Positions 1-10,310 are shown, counted from the stretch's first letter. The stretch is 35,865 nucleotides of DNA from Archaeoglobi archaeon (GCA_029259335.1 JAPDIY010000003.1:64725-100589); one strand, 5' to 3'. Translations and numbers: made by a program. The notes: a model not told the origin generated them from the sequence alone.

Positions 1-169
1 TTACGTCAGCAGCTTCAAGAGATCCCTGAACTGTGTCGTGATCTGTTATGGATACGACATCAATCTTTTTTGAAATTGCAGCATTTAGAAGAGTCTTAAC
101 GCTATCCCTGCCATCACTGATGGAAGAGTGGGCATGCAGTTCAGCTCTAAGCACATTTCGACTTGACAT
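1..169 (-). CDS. PHP-domain metal-dependent phosphoesterase, N-terminal part (runs off the window's left edge)
   Basis: Minus-strand reading from ATG at 169: [56 protein letters not shown]. HAHSSxSDG and SITDHDT are PHP motifs. No stop before the window edge. Confidence 0.85.
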   Translation of the reverse strand, partial: MSSRNVLRAELHAHSSISDGRDSVKTLLNAAISKKIDVVSITDHDTVQGSLEAADV

Positions 170-202
170 CAAGTTTTTTATTATTTCCGTCAAACTTTAG
201 AT

Positions 203-1069
203 ATGGAAGTGAAGCCGATAGCCTTCGACTCAATGGGTGTCAGGAGTATGGCCACCTTTGTCAAAACCTCTGATGTGGCAATTTTCATTGATCCCGGTGT
301 CAGTCTTGCTCCAAAGAGGTACAGGCTGCCCCCACATGAAATTGAGATCGCAAGGATGAACGAAAAATGGTCAGAGATCAAAAAATACGTGTCCGAGAGC
401 GATGTTGCGATAGTAACACATTACCACTACGATCACCACGATCCAAACGAAGTGGAGATTTTTGAGAGTAAAAAACTTCTTTTGAAACACCCGAAGGATA
501 GAATAAACAGGAGTCAGATGGGGAGAGCAGCATATTTTCTGGAGCAGCTTGAAAAGGTGAATGTCGAGATAGACTACTGCGACGGAAAAAGCTACTCCTT
601 TGGCAATACTGCTGTTGAGGTATCAAATCCCGTTTTTCATGGCGCTGACAGCAGACTCGGTTATGTTGTCGAAGTTTATATTGACGATGGAAAGGGGAGT
701 TTGCTGTTCTCATCAGATGTTGAGGGGCCGAACCATAAGGAACAGCTTGAGTTTATGCTCGAAAAAAACGCTGAAACTGTTATCATTGACGGTCCAATGA
801 CCTACATGCTTGGATACAGATTCTCTCAGAAATCATTTCAGAGCAGCATAGAAAATCTCAAGAAATTGATTGAAAAAACGGATGTGAAGAATCTAATTCT
901 CGACCACCACCTCACGAGGGACTTGAAGTGGAGAGACAAGATGTCTGAGGTGTTCGAGTTCGGGAAGCAGATGGGTGTAAAGGTTCAGTCTGCAGCAGAG
1001 TTTGCAGGGGTCGAAGAGGAATTGCTCGAAGCGAGAAGAGCTGAGCTATACAAGAAATATAAAAATTAG
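203..1069 (+). CDS. UPF0282-type metallo-beta-lactamase-fold hydrolase
   Basis: Full-length ORF with [10 protein letters not shown] metal-binding motif and later [17 protein letters not shown] and LDHHLTRD motifs typical of archaeal UPF0282/MBL proteins. Confidence 0.85.
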   Translation: MEVKPIAFDSMGVRSMATFVKTSDVAIFIDPGVSLAPKRYRLPPHEIEIARMNEKWSEIKKYVSESDVAIVTHYHYDHHDPNEVEIFESKKLLLKHPKDRINRSQMGRAAYFLEQLEKVNVEIDYCDGKSYSFGNTAVEVSNPVFHGADSRLGYVVEVYIDDGKGSLLFSSDVEGPNHKEQLEFMLEKNAETVIIDGPMTYMLGYRFSQKSFQSSIENLKKLIEKTDVKNLILDHHLTRDLKWRDKMSEVFEFGKQMGVKVQSAAEFAGVEEELLEARRAELYKKYKN

Positions 1070-1503
1070 GAGAAATACTTGCTCAGACCGTCAATTCCTT
1101 CGTAGTGTGGCTTCTCTATATCAGGTGTGTAGTGACAGTCCCAGCACTCAGGATGGATTCCAATGTAGTCGTGGCACTGGTCACAAAACTCTTTCTTGTC
1201 CGTATGGCAGCTCCAGCAATCGTTAATTGTAATGTAAAACTCTTTACCGGTTGTGAAACTGTGGTAGATTTTACCGCCTTCGGCGGCACTCCTTATACCC
1301 TGCGTCCTCCACTGCTGAAGCAGGAGCATGTGATTAGATGCCATCCATTTTGCATCCTCAACGCACTCTCCTGCAGGTTTCTTCAGCTCAGGCTCGTATC
1401 CAAAGCTGCCTGCCATTGCATTGTACCAGTAGGGGGTGAAAAAGCCGATAAGAAAGACCAAGATGAGGGGAATCACGTACCGCTTGTGATACATCTTACT
1501 CAC
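1066..1503 (-). CDS. dsrJ: DsrJ/HmeE-like multiheme cytochrome c
   Basis: N-terminal TM segment and three CxxCH motifs (CWSCH, CDQCH, CWDCH). Last gene of a dsrOPMK-J gene order. Confidence 0.85.
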   Translation of the reverse strand: MSKMYHKRYVIPLILVFLIGFFTPYWYNAMAGSFGYEPELKKPAGECVEDAKWMASNHMLLLQQWRTQGIRSAAEGGKIYHSFTTGKEFYITINDCWSCHTDKKEFCDQCHDYIGIHPECWDCHYTPDIEKPHYEGIDGLSKYFS

Positions 1504-3169
1504 CTCCGCTTCCTTCCCTTATAGGATCGCCTCTTAGATCGTACTGCCTGTCCTCTGGCTTCTCTCCGAAAGCTGTAAGTACCAACGCATTTCCGACCAT
1601 CTCCATTGGCCCTCCTACTTCAATCGGTATCTTCCAGTACTCAAGAGCTGTCGGGAACTGTGCTTTGTCAATGGCACATGGTGTCAGCAGAATGTTAACA
1701 CCGTACTTCTTGAATACGTGCCTTGCAGCCATCATTCTCGGCATAACTCCGCGCATTCTCAGATCCATAATCTCATCTGCAAGCATACCTCCACCAGCAC
1801 CGCAACAGTAGGTTTTCTCTCTGATCGTGTGCTCAGGCATCTCGTAGAACTTATTCATGACATTCCGCAAGACGTATCTCGGCTCCTCGATCAGACCCAT
1901 TCCTCTCGCTACATTGCATGGGTCATGGTAGGTTGCAACCCAGTGATCATTTCTGCTTTTGTCAATCTCAATCTTCTTGTGCTCGATCAGAGCAGCAACG
2001 AACTCGAGGATGTGAATCCACCCATGCTCTCCTGAAGCATAGCTGTCGAACCTTATACCCCTAAGTCCCTCGGCAATCTCTCCGAGATCTGGGTCCTCCC
2101 AGAACCTCTTCCACTCTTCGTGCTTGGGCGGTAAGTTCATCGTGTTGATGAACTGATGCTTGTCTCTCCACATGTGCCCGCACTCTCCACCAATGATGAA
2201 GCTAACTCCCAATCTCTCAGCCTCCTTGTAGATCTTCGAGTTCAGAAGCTGCGCAGCCTCGTAGCTGTGGAATGTGCCGAAGTTGCCACCTTCACTTGCA
2301 TATGTTGACCATGTAATTGTTATACCGTACTTCTCCTCAAGCTCGTTGAAGAGCAGGAGGTAGCCGAGCATCACAAACCAGTGTGGTGTGGCAAAGTAAT
2401 CTGCCGAAGGAGCAACGAAAAGCACATCCGCGCCTTTCTTGTTAATGTAGGTATGCAGATCAAAGCCTGTGATGTCCTTCAGCTCCTCAAGACCCTGTTG
2501 TATGGCACCAGCCATACCCCCAGGGAGCAGACCAAGGTGATTACCCGTTCTCGCTGATGCTTCTATTGATATTGTCGAAAATCTCTGGTTCAGTCCGATT
2601 CTGCTCAGCATCCTTCTCAGCCACCAGACTATCTCAGCAGTGTCTATACCGTAGGGGCAGAAGAGGCTGCATCTTCTGCAGAGGGAACACTGATATGCGT
2701 AGTAGTAAAGTTCCCTGATAACGTCTTCTGTAAGTTCTCTTGCTCCTGCAAGCTCTCCGAAGATTTTTCCAGCCGGTGTGAAGTAACGGCGGTAGATTGA
2801 TCTTATGAGTTCAGCTCTGGCAACAGGCATGTTTTTCGGATCGCCAGTCCCTATGTAGTAATGGCATTTATCCGCACAGGCTCCGCATCTAACGCAGATG
2901 TCCATGAACAGCTTGAATGCCCTGTTCTTCTCCAGCGTTTCCTTCATCGCGTCGAGAAATATTTCTTTCCAGTTATCGGGAAGCTTTAAGTCATCGAGGC
3001 TTCTTTCAACATCTCCAAACGGCATTTTGAAGAACTCAGAGTCAACTTGCTTTGGAAGTGAAAGGTAACTGACCCTCCCTTCTTCAAATTTTTTCACGGG
3101 CTTCAGCATCTCTTTCCAGCTTGGGAACCTCTGTCTGATTTCTATTTTTTCAGGGGCTTCTTCCATCAT
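1496..3169 (-). CDS. dsrK: DsrK/HmeD iron-sulfur protein (HdrD-like, CCG domain)
   Basis: Two 4Fe-4S motifs (CVRCGACADKCHYY, CSLCRRCSLFCPYG) and C-terminal CCG domain (DPCNVARG...CCGAGGGM). Between dsrM and dsrJ. Confidence 0.9.
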   Translation of the reverse strand: MMEEAPEKIEIRQRFPSWKEMLKPVKKFEEGRVSYLSLPKQVDSEFFKMPFGDVERSLDDLKLPDNWKEIFLDAMKETLEKNRAFKLFMDICVRCGACADKCHYYIGTGDPKNMPVARAELIRSIYRRYFTPAGKIFGELAGARELTEDVIRELYYYAYQCSLCRRCSLFCPYGIDTAEIVWWLRRMLSRIGLNQRFSTISIEASARTGNHLGLLPGGMAGAIQQGLEELKDITGFDLHTYINKKGADVLFVAPSADYFATPHWFVMLGYLLLFNELEEKYGITITWSTYASEGGNFGTFHSYEAAQLLNSKIYKEAERLGVSFIIGGECGHMWRDKHQFINTMNLPPKHEEWKRFWEDPDLGEIAEGLRGIRFDSYASGEHGWIHILEFVAALIEHKKIEIDKSRNDHWVATYHDPCNVARGMGLIEEPRYVLRNVMNKFYEMPEHTIREKTYCCGAGGGMLADEIMDLRMRGVMPRMMAARHVFKKYGVNILLTPCAIDKAQFPTALEYWKIPIEVGGPMEMVGNALVLTAFGEKPEDRQYDLRGDPIREGSGGE

Positions 3170-3175
3170 ATCACC

Positions 3176-4177
3176 TCACAATTCCTCAGGAACTATCATA
3201 TAATCGCCCTCAGCAATCTCATCAAGCTGATCTCTGTACATTTCATAGTATGTGTCCCAGTCGAGCTTCTTTGACTTGAATGTTCTGCCCGCGACCGTAA
3301 TACCCTTGGTGAAAATCGGAGCAGTTGGCTCTGGATCCCATGGATTCACATGCCTCCTCGCTCTGTTGTCATTGGGCATGTTCCTTGTCGGTGTGAAGAA
3401 AACACCGCCTGCATGCATTAGCTTGCTGAATGGGAAGTAGGCAAGCAGGAAGCATGCAAGAAGAAAATGCACGTAGAAGATCGGTTCTATTTGATCTGCG
3501 ATGGCTGCAGCCTTGCTAATATTGAAGATCATCAGGTTTGCAAGCAACTCTTTAACGAGCTCTAAGTTAGCCTTAAAGAAGTATCTTATCAAGTTTCCGC
3601 TTATCGTTATTGCGAGAAGTAGTATGAGGGCAAAGTGATCGCTCGGCAGACTGAGCGTTCTTTCCCTCGAAAGAAATATTCTCCTGAACCACAGCAGGAA
3701 GAGAGCAGCAACTATCGCCAAGCCCGAAATGTAGACCTGTGGTATGAAGACGCCTTTGAATGCCTCTATGTCGCTTAGCATCTCTACAAAGCTCGGAACT
3801 GGCTGAAGGAAGAATCTTGAGTGTCTTATAAGTACAAGGAGGAGCGAGTAGTGGAAGAGTATTCCGAAAAGCCAAAGCCAGCGAGCATCCTTCTGTGAAA
3901 CCCTGTCAAGGTAGTAGCGCGTATTTTTCAGCAGGCTGCGGAAGAAAAATATTTCAAGCAGCATTCTTCCGGCAGTCTCCCACCATGTATAGGGAGAGTC
4001 GAACCTGTCATATATTGTTCTCTTGATGAAGGGGAGGGACTTTTGCTGTCCACCGGTAGTGGGTATTTTTAAAGGAACGGCACTGTTTGCCCAGTTGACG
4101 ATTCTGTAGATTACTCCAAGTACAAATATTGCAACTGCTATGTACGGAACTATGACGCCAAATAAAATGCCAATCAT
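3176..4177 (-). CDS. dsrM: DsrM/HmeC cytochrome b-type membrane subunit (NarI-like)
   Basis: Multi-TM protein with conserved His in hydrophobic helices (LFHYSLLLVLIRHSRFF). Operon context. Confidence 0.88.
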   Translation of the reverse strand: MIGILFGVIVPYIAVAIFVLGVIYRIVNWANSAVPLKIPTTGGQQKSLPFIKRTIYDRFDSPYTWWETAGRMLLEIFFFRSLLKNTRYYLDRVSQKDARWLWLFGILFHYSLLLVLIRHSRFFLQPVPSFVEMLSDIEAFKGVFIPQVYISGLAIVAALFLLWFRRIFLSRERTLSLPSDHFALILLLAITISGNLIRYFFKANLELVKELLANLMIFNISKAAAIADQIEPIFYVHFLLACFLLAYFPFSKLMHAGGVFFTPTRNMPNDNRARRHVNPWDPEPTAPIFTKGITVAGRTFKSKKLDWDTYYEMYRDQLDEIAEGDYMIVPEEL

Positions 4178-5394
4178 TCCTTGACCACCTCCACATCTAC
4201 ATCCTCCTCGACTGCCCTTTCGGGAATCAGTGCGAATATCCTAACTCCCACTACGTATATCAGGTAAACCATTGCAATCAAGCCTATGATTTGGGCCCAC
4301 TCGATGATGGTTGGGGTGTAAGAGACTATGTAGCCTTCCAACGTGTGCAGAGATTCAAGCTCGTAGCCCGGCAGATATTCCTCTGGAAATACCTGTCCCG
4401 GAACGATTAGGTAAAATCTCTCAGCGAAGACCAAGGCTGCATGCATAATTCCTGCAAGACTTATCCATTTCAGATTGTAGCCAGTTTTCGGATTCAGAAC
4501 GATAATAATCGGGATCGCTATACCGAACACTATAAGCAACCAGAAGCTCCAGAAGATTGAGGCACCTGGATTCAGGAAGACAAACTGAACAGCCTCATGC
4601 AACGCCGGGATATACCCTTTCTCAAGCCCTTCTACTGCAAGGAAGTAGCCAAGAATCATCATGAGACCAGCAAAGATTAGGGCAAGACCTCTGATCAGAG
4701 ACGGATCAAGCTCCCTTTTCGTGAACCTGAATGTGAAGTATAGATTTGCGAGCAACAGTCCAAGACCTGATGTTATTGCACATACGATGAACATCGGAGG
4801 AGTTAATGCAGAATGATAAAGCTCTTTGGAATAAACAAAGCTGTAGATTGCTCCAGTACCGCTGTGGACCAAGACGGCCCAAAAGACGGCAAGACCAGCC
4901 ATGAATCTCGTCGCTCTGTCCATCTCCTCAAACTGAACGAGCAGGTAAATTGAACAGATTACGAAGTAGCTTGAATACAAGAAGGCGTTCCACGAGAAGA
5001 TTGACGTGAGATTGAAGTATCTCACAGCGTTCATGAAGTGGTAGAGTTTACCAATATCAAGAGCGATACTGAGAATCGCAGCTATAATCCAAGCAGCAGC
5101 CATGTATGCAGCTATTCTGCTGAAGACCTTGTACTTCTTTATGTTGAAGACGCCTGCGAGTGCAGAAACGATAAGTGAACCTGCACTGAGACCTATGAAG
5201 TATGGGATTCCTGCGTTTACTATACCCCATGGAACGCGGTTGCTAAGTCCATTAAGCCCAGCAATCTGGTGATCAAGAACGTAAGCGTAAAAACCCGCTG
5301 CGGTAACTATCGCCAAAATTACGACGAGAGCGAAGTACGGTAAGGAGTCGCCATTAATTTTCTTGAACTCAACCGCCACGCTACTCACCTCCAA
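4174..5394 (-). CDS. dsrP: DsrP/HmeB NrfD-type integral membrane subunit
   Basis: About 10 hydrophobic segments. Position between the DsrO-like and DsrM-like genes. NrfD/PsrC-like features. Confidence 0.88.
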   Translation of the reverse strand: MEVSSVAVEFKKINGDSLPYFALVVILAIVTAAGFYAYVLDHQIAGLNGLSNRVPWGIVNAGIPYFIGLSAGSLIVSALAGVFNIKKYKVFSRIAAYMAAAWIIAAILSIALDIGKLYHFMNAVRYFNLTSIFSWNAFLYSSYFVICSIYLLVQFEEMDRATRFMAGLAVFWAVLVHSGTGAIYSFVYSKELYHSALTPPMFIVCAITSGLGLLLANLYFTFRFTKRELDPSLIRGLALIFAGLMMILGYFLAVEGLEKGYIPALHEAVQFVFLNPGASIFWSFWLLIVFGIAIPIIIVLNPKTGYNLKWISLAGIMHAALVFAERFYLIVPGQVFPEEYLPGYELESLHTLEGYIVSYTPTIIEWAQIIGLIAMVYLIYVVGVRIFALIPERAVEEDVDVEVVKE

Positions 5395-6190
5395 GTTTCA
5401 GATAAAATACATGCGGATCCGTTCCGAGATTTGCCCTCAACTGCACTGCGAGATTATCTCTGAGTATCTGCGATACTTTGCTATTCGGATCTTTTATGTT
5501 ACCAAAAGTCAAGGCTCCTTTTCCGTACAGATGACAGGCTTCAACACAAGCAGGTACCGGTTCCTTCCCTTCAGCCACAGCCTTATCAACTCTGTGGGCG
5601 CAGAACGTACATTTCTCAACAACTCCTTCTGCCCTCATTGGGACTTCTGGATTTACCTCTTTCAGTCCTTCCATCGGATCGCGGAAGTTGAAACTCCTTG
5701 CACCATACGGACAGGCAATCATGCAGTATCTGCAACCGATGCAGCGATGTATATCAACCACCACGATTCCGTCGGGTCTCTGGAAGCTCGCTTGCGTAAG
5801 ACACACCTGTACGCATGGTGGATGTTCGCAGTGATTGCAGAGCAGAGGAATGTAGAACTCTTCTGGATTTACGCTGGGTTTATTCAGCTTCAACTTTGCA
5901 ATTCTCATCCACTGTGGATCAATCCTCTTATCTTCGAATTCGGGAACGTTGTTCTCCCTGTCACAAGCAACAACGCACGGTGGTTTTACCTCAGGATTTC
6001 CAGTCTTGGCTACTAGCTCCTTCACGCACTCAGTGCACTTTGAAACATCTACCGCCATTGCCCATCTCCTTTTTGCTCTGACCTCTTCGGCAGTTTCTAC
6101 GAATTGTGTTTTTGCGGATATTTGAGCTGGTAAAATGGCTCCCGCTGCAACTGCTCCAGTTAGTATCAGAAATTTACGTCTCGACATCAT
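5381..6190 (-). CDS. dsrO: DsrO/HmeA periplasmic-type 4Fe-4S ferredoxin-like subunit with Tat-like leader
   Basis: N-terminal MMSRRKFLILTGAVAAGA resembles a Tat signal (SRRKFL). Multiple 4Fe-4S Cys clusters (CNHCEHPPCVQVC, CIGCRYCMIACPYGARSF, CTFCAHRVD). Confidence 0.9.
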   Translation of the reverse strand: MMSRRKFLILTGAVAAGAILPAQISAKTQFVETAEEVRAKRRWAMAVDVSKCTECVKELVAKTGNPEVKPPCVVACDRENNVPEFEDKRIDPQWMRIAKLKLNKPSVNPEEFYIPLLCNHCEHPPCVQVCLTQASFQRPDGIVVVDIHRCIGCRYCMIACPYGARSFNFRDPMEGLKEVNPEVPMRAEGVVEKCTFCAHRVDKAVAEGKEPVPACVEACHLYGKGALTFGNIKDPNSKVSQILRDNLAVQLRANLGTDPHVFYLKLGGE

Positions 6191-6258
6191 GTTTATTCCT
6201 CCAGATTGAGTGTTTCATTTTGGTAGATATCTCTCTAATTTCCCGATGAGGAGTATAT

Positions 6259-6275
6259 TGGGCTTATATTAACCT
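6259..6275 (-). promoter_or_regulatory. Putative BRE/TATA for the dsrOPMKJ operon
   Basis: Minus strand AAAAGGTTAATATAAGCCC: purine-rich BRE-like then a TATA-like core, about 70-80 nt upstream of the dsrO start. Confidence 0.4.
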
Positions 6276-6360
6276 TTTGTTTTTTAACTGGCATCTTCAA
6301 ACTTCTTTACAGAGAGAATTCCATCATTATGATAATTATAAGATTTTCATTTATTTATAG

Positions 6361-6376
6361 GAAAAAAGTTTAAATA
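6361..6376 (+). promoter_or_regulatory. Putative BRE/TATA for the 31-aa micro-ORF
   Basis: GAAAAAAGTTTAAATA: A-rich BRE followed by TTTAAATA core, about 34 nt upstream of the ATG at 6410. Confidence 0.5.
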
Positions 6377-6409
6377 CAATGCGAACATGGTAATGGTAGG
6401 TGAAAGATT

Positions 6410-6505
6410 ATGCCAGAGGCTAAACCAGTGATTGAAATAATAGATGTTATAATCCTATCAGTTGGAGTTTTGGCTCTCTTACTTCTTCAGTTACAATTCT
6501 CCTAA
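6410..6505 (+). CDS. 31-aa single-pass membrane micro-protein
   Basis: ATG...TAA encodes MPEAKPVIEIIDVIILSVGVLALLLLQLQFS. SD-like GGTAGGTGA and an archaeal TATA box lie upstream. Not in the supplied ORF track (below its length limit). Confidence 0.55.
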   Translation: MPEAKPVIEIIDVIILSVGVLALLLLQLQFS

Positions 6506-6553
6506 AGAGCTTTATAATATAAAGAATAATATAAAGAAAAATTAAGAAAAAAT

Positions 6554-7510
6554 TTAAGCTCCTTTTAGCTCCTTCAACTTCTCAATCAGTTCTGGAACGA
6601 CATCAAAGAGATCTGCAACAACTCCGTAGTGTGCTACTCCGAATATCGGAGCTTCTGGATCCTTGTTTACAGCAATGATGAGTTCGCTATCCTTCATACC
6701 CATGACATGTTGGAATGCTCCGCTGATACCCAAAGCCAAGTATAGCTTGGGTTTTACGACCTTTCCTGAAATACCGACCTGCCTGTCCTTTGGCAACCAT
6801 CCGTTGTCAATTACAGGCCTGCTCCCAGCCACCACTCCTCCAAGGAGGTCTGCAAGTTCCTGAGCGAGCTCAATGTTGGATTCGTCCTCGATACCTCTAC
6901 CGACAGACACTATTATGTCAGCCTGAGCGATATCAACCTCTCCAACTTCAGGCTCTATGTAGCTGATGAACTTCCTCCTTGACTCTTTGGACGGTTTAAT
7001 CCCAGCATCAACGATCTCTCCACCAATCTCAGCCCCCTCCTTGAACACACCCTGTCTGATTGTCAGCACACACGGGGTTGATTTGAGCTTCATATCAACC
7101 ATGAGCTTGCCCTGCATGAGGTATCTGGATACCTTCACTCCACCGCTGACATCCACACCAACAACATCCGTTGCGATTGGGGCATTCAATTTTGCGGCGA
7201 GATATGGCGCAAATTCTCCACCCTGAGCGGTATTTCCTATGAGAATCATGTCTGGTTTCTCTCTTTCGATCAGCTGCATCAAAACGTCAACGTAGAGGTC
7301 GGGAGTGTAATTCTCAAGGCTGTCGTCCTCTATTTTCCATACCTTGTCGGCATACTTTGCAAGCTCTTCGGCATACTTACCGACATCTTTTCCAATCACA
7401 ACAGCCTCACTGCTACCATCCCCTTTAACCTGATTTGCAAGGTTGAGAAGCTCGATGCTCAGCGGATTAAGCTCGTCAAACCTGTATTCAGCAACGCAGA
7501 ACACCTTCAT
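6554..7510 (-). CDS. etfA: Electron transfer flavoprotein alpha subunit
   Basis: C-terminal FAD domain AGSRPVIDNGWLPKDRQVGISGKVVKPKLYLALGISGAFQHVMGMKDSELIIAVNKDPEAPIF is diagnostic of EtfA. Confidence 0.95.
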   Translation of the reverse strand: MKVFCVAEYRFDELNPLSIELLNLANQVKGDGSSEAVVIGKDVGKYAEELAKYADKVWKIEDDSLENYTPDLYVDVLMQLIEREKPDMILIGNTAQGGEFAPYLAAKLNAPIATDVVGVDVSGGVKVSRYLMQGKLMVDMKLKSTPCVLTIRQGVFKEGAEIGGEIVDAGIKPSKESRRKFISYIEPEVGEVDIAQADIIVSVGRGIEDESNIELAQELADLLGGVVAGSRPVIDNGWLPKDRQVGISGKVVKPKLYLALGISGAFQHVMGMKDSELIIAVNKDPEAPIFGVAHYGVVADLFDVVPELIEKLKELKGA

Positions 7511-8253
7511 TATATCAACCCCCTCTCCTTTAGGATCTCAATAAGCTTCTCAGCTATCTGCGATGGATCGCCCTCAATCATCTCAGCCTTCTTGACTGGT
7601 GGCAGATACATCTTTTCGATCTCAAGCGTTGATATGCTCGGAGAGATGCTGACTTCCTTCATTTCCTTTGACTTTGCTCTCTTGATACCCATGATTGACA
7701 CGTATCTCGGCTCGTTGATACCGCTCTGGACAGTAATGACGCATGGAGTTGGAAGTTCAACCTCTTCGAGATATCCGCCTTCCAGTTCTCTCTTTGCAAT
7801 CACCTTTCCGTCCTCAACATTCAGTTCAGCTACTGCAGTTGCGATCGGAAGATCAAGCATTGCAGCGAGCAGAACGCCAACCTGAGCGTTGTTCAAGTCC
7901 TGACTCATCAAACCTGCCAATATCATGTCAAACTCTTCATCCTTAATTGCTTCCTTTATAACCTCTGCAGTCTGGTAGGCATCAAAAGAAGTATCTACAG
8001 GTATCTTTATTGCTCTATCTGCTCCCATTGCAAGGCATTTCCTCAGAGTGTCGTCACAGTTAGTTCCAACACCAACTACAACAACTTCTCCACCCTTGTC
8101 CTCCTTTATTCTTATCGCCTCCTCTACCGCATATCTGTCCCAGTCGTTTATATCGTAAACAAGACCACTCGTGTTGACACTTTTACCATCGCTTGCAACA
8201 CTAATCTCCGATTCTGGGTCGGGGGCATGTTTCGCAAGCACTATTACTTTCAT
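7510..8253 (-). CDS. etfB: Electron transfer flavoprotein beta subunit
   Basis: MKVIVLAKHAPDPE..., DRYAVEEAIRIKE and LPTPCVITVQSGINEPRY motifs. Abuts etfA. Confidence 0.95.
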   Translation of the reverse strand: MKVIVLAKHAPDPESEISVASDGKSVNTSGLVYDINDWDRYAVEEAIRIKEDKGGEVVVVGVGTNCDDTLRKCLAMGADRAIKIPVDTSFDAYQTAEVIKEAIKDEEFDMILAGLMSQDLNNAQVGVLLAAMLDLPIATAVAELNVEDGKVIAKRELEGGYLEEVELPTPCVITVQSGINEPRYVSIMGIKRAKSKEMKEVSISPSISTLEIEKMYLPPVKKAEMIEGDPSQIAEKLIEILKERGLI

Positions 8254-8327
8254 TCGACCACCTCCAGCCCATCATGACAATACCTGAATAAAAAATTTCC
8301 CATTTTTAAAAATTTGAAGGGGAAATT

Positions 8328-10301
8328 TTACTTTCCTTTGAACTCAGGCTTCCTTCTTTGGAAGAAGGCCGAAACCCCTTCCATCACATCCTGTGTTGAG
8401 GTTACAATTCCGAAGTACGACGCCTCAATTACCTGTCCGATCTCCGCTGGCAGTTCATATCCGAAGTTGATGGCATACTTCGCTACCCTCAGGCTTATTG
8501 GCGGCCCCTCAGCGAGTTGCTTCGCCAGAGCCATAACTTCCTCCTCAAACTTCTCAGGTTCAACAGCCTTATTGACGAGCCCAATTCTCTCTGCCTCATC
8601 TGCATCGATCCTCTTCGCCAGCATTATCATCTCCTTCGCCTTTGCAATTCCAACGAGCTTTGGAAGCCTCTGGGTTCCACCCCATCCCGGTATCAAGGCA
8701 AGGCTGAGCTCTGTAAGCCCAATCTTTGCTCCCTTCTTCATGATTCTGAAGTCGCACGCCATTGCAAGCTCACATCCACCGCCAAATGCATAACCATTGA
8801 TTGCCGCAATGACAGGCTTTGGAAATCTCTCTATCTGGGTGAAAACCCACTGCCCCTTAGCAGCAATCATCATTGAGTTTGCTGGAGCCAATGTAGACGG
8901 ATCCTGCATCGCTGTCTGCAGATCGAATCCTGCTGAGAAAGCCTTATCGCCCGCTCCTGTTATCACAACTACTCTGACTTCATCGTCCTTTTCAAGCTGC
9001 TTGAAAACCTCAAATAGCTCATCCAGAGTTTCTGGAGAGAGAGCATTCAGTCTCTGAGGTCTGTTTATGATAACCTTTGCAATCCTGTTCTCTGTATCCT
9101 TTTCTATAGTGAGGTTCTTGAAGACGAATTCACCACTGTACTTGTATAATCCCTCTCCGCTCTTCTCCCCCAGCTTACCCTCAGATACCAGCTTCTTCAG
9201 ATACTCCGACGGTTTCAGAATTTCGAAACCCTTCTCCTTATAAAGTTCTTCAACTTTTGCGAGAATCACATCCAAGCCAATTTCATCTCCAAGCTCGCAT
9301 GGCCCTTTGGGCATGTTTGTTCCGAGCTTCATGGCCGTGTCAATATCCTTGGGATCAGCAACATCCATTGCAACGATGTCGGCGGCAATGTTGACCATCG
9401 GAGCTATCAGTCTTAAAGCATCGTATTTTCCAGCCAGTTCCTGCGGAATCTTTGGTCTTCCGGCACTCCAGTCGTAGAAGCCTTTACCAGTCTTCATCCC
9501 AAGCTCCTTTGCCTCGTATTTCTCAGCAAGGAGCTTCGATGGAGGGACAATATCCCACTGCTGTCCGGCATGGTAGAGGATGTCGAGTCCAACGAAGTCT
9601 GAGAGTTCAATTGGACCCATCGGGAAGCTATACTTGTACATCATTGTGGCATCAATCTCCTCTTTAGTAGCAACACCCTTCTCTACATCGTCAATAGCCA
9701 AAACAAGATACGGGACGAGAATTCTGTTAACAATGAACCCTGCAATATCTTTCTTGACCACAACAGGTGTTTTTCCAATGCTCTTAACGAACTCAACGCC
9801 GAATTTTATCGTCTCGTCGCTCGTCTTTTCACCCTTTATGACTTCTACGAGCTGCATTACCGGTGGGGGGTTAAAGAAGTGAAGTCCAAGGAACTTCTCA
9901 GGTCTATCTGTTGAATTGCCAAGCTCGGTTATGCTCAAACCTGAGGTGTTGCTGGCAAATATGCACTCAGGCTTGGCATACTGCTGAACTTCTGCAAATA
10001 CTTGCTTCTTCAAGTCCATAATTTCCGGCACAGCCTCAATTACCAGTTCAGCATCCTTAACAGCTTCTTCCATGTCGAGGGTAAAGTGGACTCTACTTAG
10101 TATCTCCTTTGCCTTCTCTTCCGTGAGCTTGCCCTTTGAAACAGCTCTTTGCAAGTTCTTTTCGATTCCAGCCCTTCCTCTATCCAGAAACTCTTGCTTT
10201 ACATCCTTAACCCAAACTTCATAACCGGCGGTCGCACAGACCTGAGCAATCCCGTGCCCCATCGCTCCCGCTCCAAGAATACAAACCTTCTTTACGTTCA
10301 T
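8328..10301 (-). CDS. Fused 3-hydroxyacyl-CoA dehydrogenase (two C-terminal HCDH domains) / enoyl-CoA hydratase
   Basis: N-terminal GAGAMGHGIAQVCATAGYEVWVKD Rossmann fold; EAVPEIMDLKKQ and GLHFFNPPPVMQLVEVI; C-terminal crotonase motifs AFSAGFDLQTA and AINGYAFGGGCELAMACDFRI. Confidence 0.95.
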   Translation of the reverse strand: MNVKKVCILGAGAMGHGIAQVCATAGYEVWVKDVKQEFLDRGRAGIEKNLQRAVSKGKLTEEKAKEILSRVHFTLDMEEAVKDAELVIEAVPEIMDLKKQVFAEVQQYAKPECIFASNTSGLSITELGNSTDRPEKFLGLHFFNPPPVMQLVEVIKGEKTSDETIKFGVEFVKSIGKTPVVVKKDIAGFIVNRILVPYLVLAIDDVEKGVATKEEIDATMMYKYSFPMGPIELSDFVGLDILYHAGQQWDIVPPSKLLAEKYEAKELGMKTGKGFYDWSAGRPKIPQELAGKYDALRLIAPMVNIAADIVAMDVADPKDIDTAMKLGTNMPKGPCELGDEIGLDVILAKVEELYKEKGFEILKPSEYLKKLVSEGKLGEKSGEGLYKYSGEFVFKNLTIEKDTENRIAKVIINRPQRLNALSPETLDELFEVFKQLEKDDEVRVVVITGAGDKAFSAGFDLQTAMQDPSTLAPANSMMIAAKGQWVFTQIERFPKPVIAAINGYAFGGGCELAMACDFRIMKKGAKIGLTELSLALIPGWGGTQRLPKLVGIAKAKEMIMLAKRIDADEAERIGLVNKAVEPEKFEEEVMALAKQLAEGPPISLRVAKYAINFGYELPAEIGQVIEASYFGIVTSTQDVMEGVSAFFQRRKPEFKGK

Positions 10302-10310
10302 ACTACCACC

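Noticed and set aside
378-713. 111-aa minus-strand ORF and overlapping 600-800 plus ORF
   Set aside because: Both overlap the UPF0282 MBL gene, which carries the metal motif. Considered spurious.
5363-6016. 217-aa plus-strand ORF
   Set aside because: Antisense to dsrO, which is strongly supported by its Tat-like leader and ferredoxin clusters.
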